Positions 62,446 through 64,000 of a DNA stretch of 64,000 nucleotides are shown here, piece by piece. Each line of letters opens with the position of its first letter. The stretch's first letter is position 1. The notes under the pieces are model-generated. The model saw only the letters and a program-made list of their open reading frames with translations, made no database searches and was not told where the DNA came from. The stretch is from Bradyrhizobium amphicarpaeae (GTDB lineage Bacteria > Pseudomonadota > Alphaproteobacteria > Rhizobiales > Xanthobacteraceae), in NCBI RefSeq assembly GCF_002266435.3, contig NZ_CP029426.2, positions 806,001 to 870,000 on the forward strand, given 5' to 3'. The position numbers and the translations under genes were made by a program.

Positions 62446-63285
62446 TCAGCGTCCCTCCCGCGACAGGCGCGGGTTGAGCGCGTCGTTGAGGCCTTCGCCG
62501 ATCAGGTTCAGCCCGAGCACCGAGATCAGGATGGCGACACCGGGAAACACCGTGATCCACCAGGCCTGGCGGATCACCGTGCGGCCGGCGCCGACCATGT
62601 AGCCCCAGGAGATCAGATTGGGATCGCCGAGGCCGAGGAACGACAGCGAGGATTCCAGCAGGATCGCGGTCGCCACCATCAGCGAGGCCAGCACGATCAC
62701 CGGCGACAGCGCGTTGGGCAGGATCTCGCGCATGATGATCCAGGCGTTGCTCTGGCCGGTGACGACAGCGGCCTGGACATATTCGCGCGTCCGCAGCGAC
62801 AGCACCTCGCCGCGCACGAGGCGGGCGACCGGCGGCCAGCTCACCAGCGCGATCGAGGTCACGATCGAATAGATCGAGGGCTGCAGGATCGCGACCAGCA
62901 CGATCGCGAGCGCGAAGCTCGGGATAGTCTGGAAGAACTCGGTGAAGCGCATCAGGGCGTCGTCGACCCTGCCGCCGAAATAGCCGGCCATGGCGCCGAT
63001 GGGAATGCCGACGATCAGCGCAACCAGCGTGGAGACCAGGCCGACGAGCAGCGAGACGCGCGCGCCAAAAATCATGCCGGCGAACACGTCGCGGCCGAGC
63101 GCGTCGGTGCCGAGCGGCACGGTCGAGAGCGTGAATGGCGGGAGGAACGGCCGCTGCACCATGCGCCAGGGCGAGTTCGGGAACAGCATCGGCCCGAACA
63201 GTGCAACCGAGATCGCGAGCAGCAGGATGATGAGCCCGATGACGCCGCTCGGACTCTTCAGCATCGATTTCCAGAACTGTTTCAT
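62446..63285 (-). CDS. ABC transporter permease, DppC/OppC type
   Basis: A 279-residue inner-membrane permease with an N-terminal OppC-N segment (KSPSGVIGLIILLLAISVAL), the PLGTDALGRDVFAGMIFGAR signature and five further helices. The ATPase-contacting EAA loop is EYVQAAVVTGQSNAWIIMREILPNAL. The start overlaps the stop of the first permease gene (ATGA), and the ATPase follows after 2 nt, so the three are one operon. Confidence 0.94.
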   Translation of the reverse strand: MKQFWKSMLKSPSGVIGLIILLLAISVALFGPMLFPNSPWRMVQRPFLPPFTLSTVPLGTDALGRDVFAGMIFGARVSLLVGLVSTLVALIVGIPIGAMAGYFGGRVDDALMRFTEFFQTIPSFALAIVLVAILQPSIYSIVTSIALVSWPPVARLVRGEVLSLRTREYVQAAVVTGQSNAWIIMREILPNALSPVIVLASLMVATAILLESSLSFLGLGDPNLISWGYMVGAGRTVIRQAWWITVFPGVAILISVLGLNLIGEGLNDALNPRLSREGR

Positions 63286-64000
63286 GAGGCGAATTCGATG
63301 CGCGGATCGACCAGGCGATAGACCAGATCGGTGATGAGGTTGAAGATCAGGACCATGGCCGAGCAGATCACGAAGACGCCGAGCAGCAGATTATAGTCGC
63401 GCTGCAACAGCGCGTCGTACATCAGGCGCCCGATGCCGGGCCAGGCGAACACGGTCTCGGTGATGACGGCGCCGCCGATCAGCGTTCCCGAATGCACGCC
63501 GGCCAGCGTCACGACGGGCAGCAGCGCGTTGCGCAGCACGTGGCGGCGCTGGATCACGGCGTCGGAAAGGCCCTTCGCGCGCGCGGTCTTGACGAAGTCG
63601 AGCCGCTTCACCTCCAGCATCGAGGCGCGCGTCATGCGGGTATAGGTCGCCATGAAGAACAGGCCGAGCGTCATCGCCGGCATGATCAGGTGTTTTCCGA
63701 CGTCGACCGCGTGGGCAAGGCCGGTCAGATTGGCGCCGACCGTCTCGTAACCGAAACTCGGCAGCCAATCCATGGTGACCGAGAACAGCAGGATGCCCAT
63801 CAACGCCACCCAGAACAGCGGCATGGCGTAGAAGATCAGTGCGAACACGGTGATGGCGGTGTCGAGGAAGGTTCCGGCAAAGCGCGCGGCGAAGGTGCCG
63901 AACATAACGCCGAGCACGAGCGAGATCGCAAATGCCGTCAGCGTCAACAGCAACGTCGCCGGCAGCCGCTCGCCGATCAGCTTGGCGACCGGCGCCTGCT
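63282..64000 (-). CDS. ABC transporter permease, DppB/OppB type, truncated by the window edge
   Basis: About 239 residues are visible and the frame stays open to base 64000 (reading QAPVAKLIGERLPATLLLTL inward), so the N-terminal helix lies outside. Family blocks are FVKTARAKGLSDAVIQRRHV (EAA loop), NALLPVVTLAGVHSGTLIGG, VFAWPGIGRLMYDALLQRDY and ITDLVYRLVDPRI. It pairs with the OppC-type permease downstream. The periplasmic binding protein gene is probably just outside the window. Confidence 0.93.
   Translation of the reverse strand, partial: QAPVAKLIGERLPATLLLTLTAFAISLVLGVMFGTFAARFAGTFLDTAITVFALIFYAMPLFWVALMGILLFSVTMDWLPSFGYETVGANLTGLAHAVDVGKHLIMPAMTLGLFFMATYTRMTRASMLEVKRLDFVKTARAKGLSDAVIQRRHVLRNALLPVVTLAGVHSGTLIGGAVITETVFAWPGIGRLMYDALLQRDYNLLLGVFVICSAMVLIFNLITDLVYRLVDPRIEFAS

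Overview
The window looks like chromosomal core from an alphaproteobacterium of the Bradyrhizobium type. The evidence is high GC throughout, a C4-pathway hemA (5-aminolevulinate synthase), a plant-type glutamate-cysteine ligase, an Fo operon with both b and b' subunits and separate from F1, an aa3 oxidase cluster in the order coxB-coxA-ctaB-(coxF)-ctaG-coxC, FixK/FNR-like boxes, and several families of the long imperfect palindromes that litter Bradyrhizobium genomes. The genus is inferred from gene content and order recalled from memory, not from a search. I saw no tRNA, rRNA, CRISPR array, integrase or transposase.

Layout. 1-5 kb (minus): a sulfite-exporter-like pair (TIGR02186-like protein and TauE/SafE), then a 1156-residue PodJ-like polar protein. 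5.2-5.9 kb: a brnT-brnA toxin-antitoxin locus whose toxin frame is broken. 6-12.6 kb: a PadR regulator divergent from a fatty-acid oxidation operon (NTF2-like protein, acyl-CoA dehydrogenase, fadA, fadB), with twin palindromes between them. 12.7-15.4 kb: gstA divergent from a MarR regulator, followed by gshA, a glutathione-centred group. 15.5-20.2 kb: PAN-domain exported protein, tldD-lepB, an AraC regulator and an IalB-like protein. 20.5-27.3 kb: cytochrome aa3 oxidase and its assembly factors. 27.4-29.8 kb: NTF2-like protein and a divergent NarL-type two-component pair.

30.4-34.5 kb: thrC, an M16 peptidase, an acetyltransferase and an exported protein. 34.7-37.4 kb (minus): the Fo operon atpI-atpB-atpE-b'-b with a recognisable promoter. 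37.7-41.6 kb: exported protein, yjbQ, an MHS-family transporter and an orphan LuxR-type response regulator. 41.6-47.6 kb: a large winged-helix STAND regulator divergent from a four-gene stress-type operon (Ohr, Tat-exported alpha/beta hydrolase, P460-type cytochrome, SDR). 47.6-51.1 kb: a hybrid histidine kinase fused to a sodium/solute symporter-like domain. 51.4-57.7 kb: hemA, aroQ, an MBL hydrolase, a chemoreceptor and an outer-membrane barrel. 57.9-60.8 kb: an accessory patch with a small HTH protein, two related tiny exported proteins, a truncated 3' copy of an ABC ATPase gene and an unrecognised lower-GC membrane protein. 60.8-64 kb: the intact ABC ATPase and two permeases of a peptide-type importer, the last running off the window.

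The strongest anomalies are the 1.7-kb segment bounded by about 0.3-kb direct repeats of the ABC ATPase 3' end (59.2-61.1 kb), the frameshifted BrnT toxin beside an intact BrnA, and the STAND regulator facing the redox operon. No wholly new system is proven by the sequence alone.
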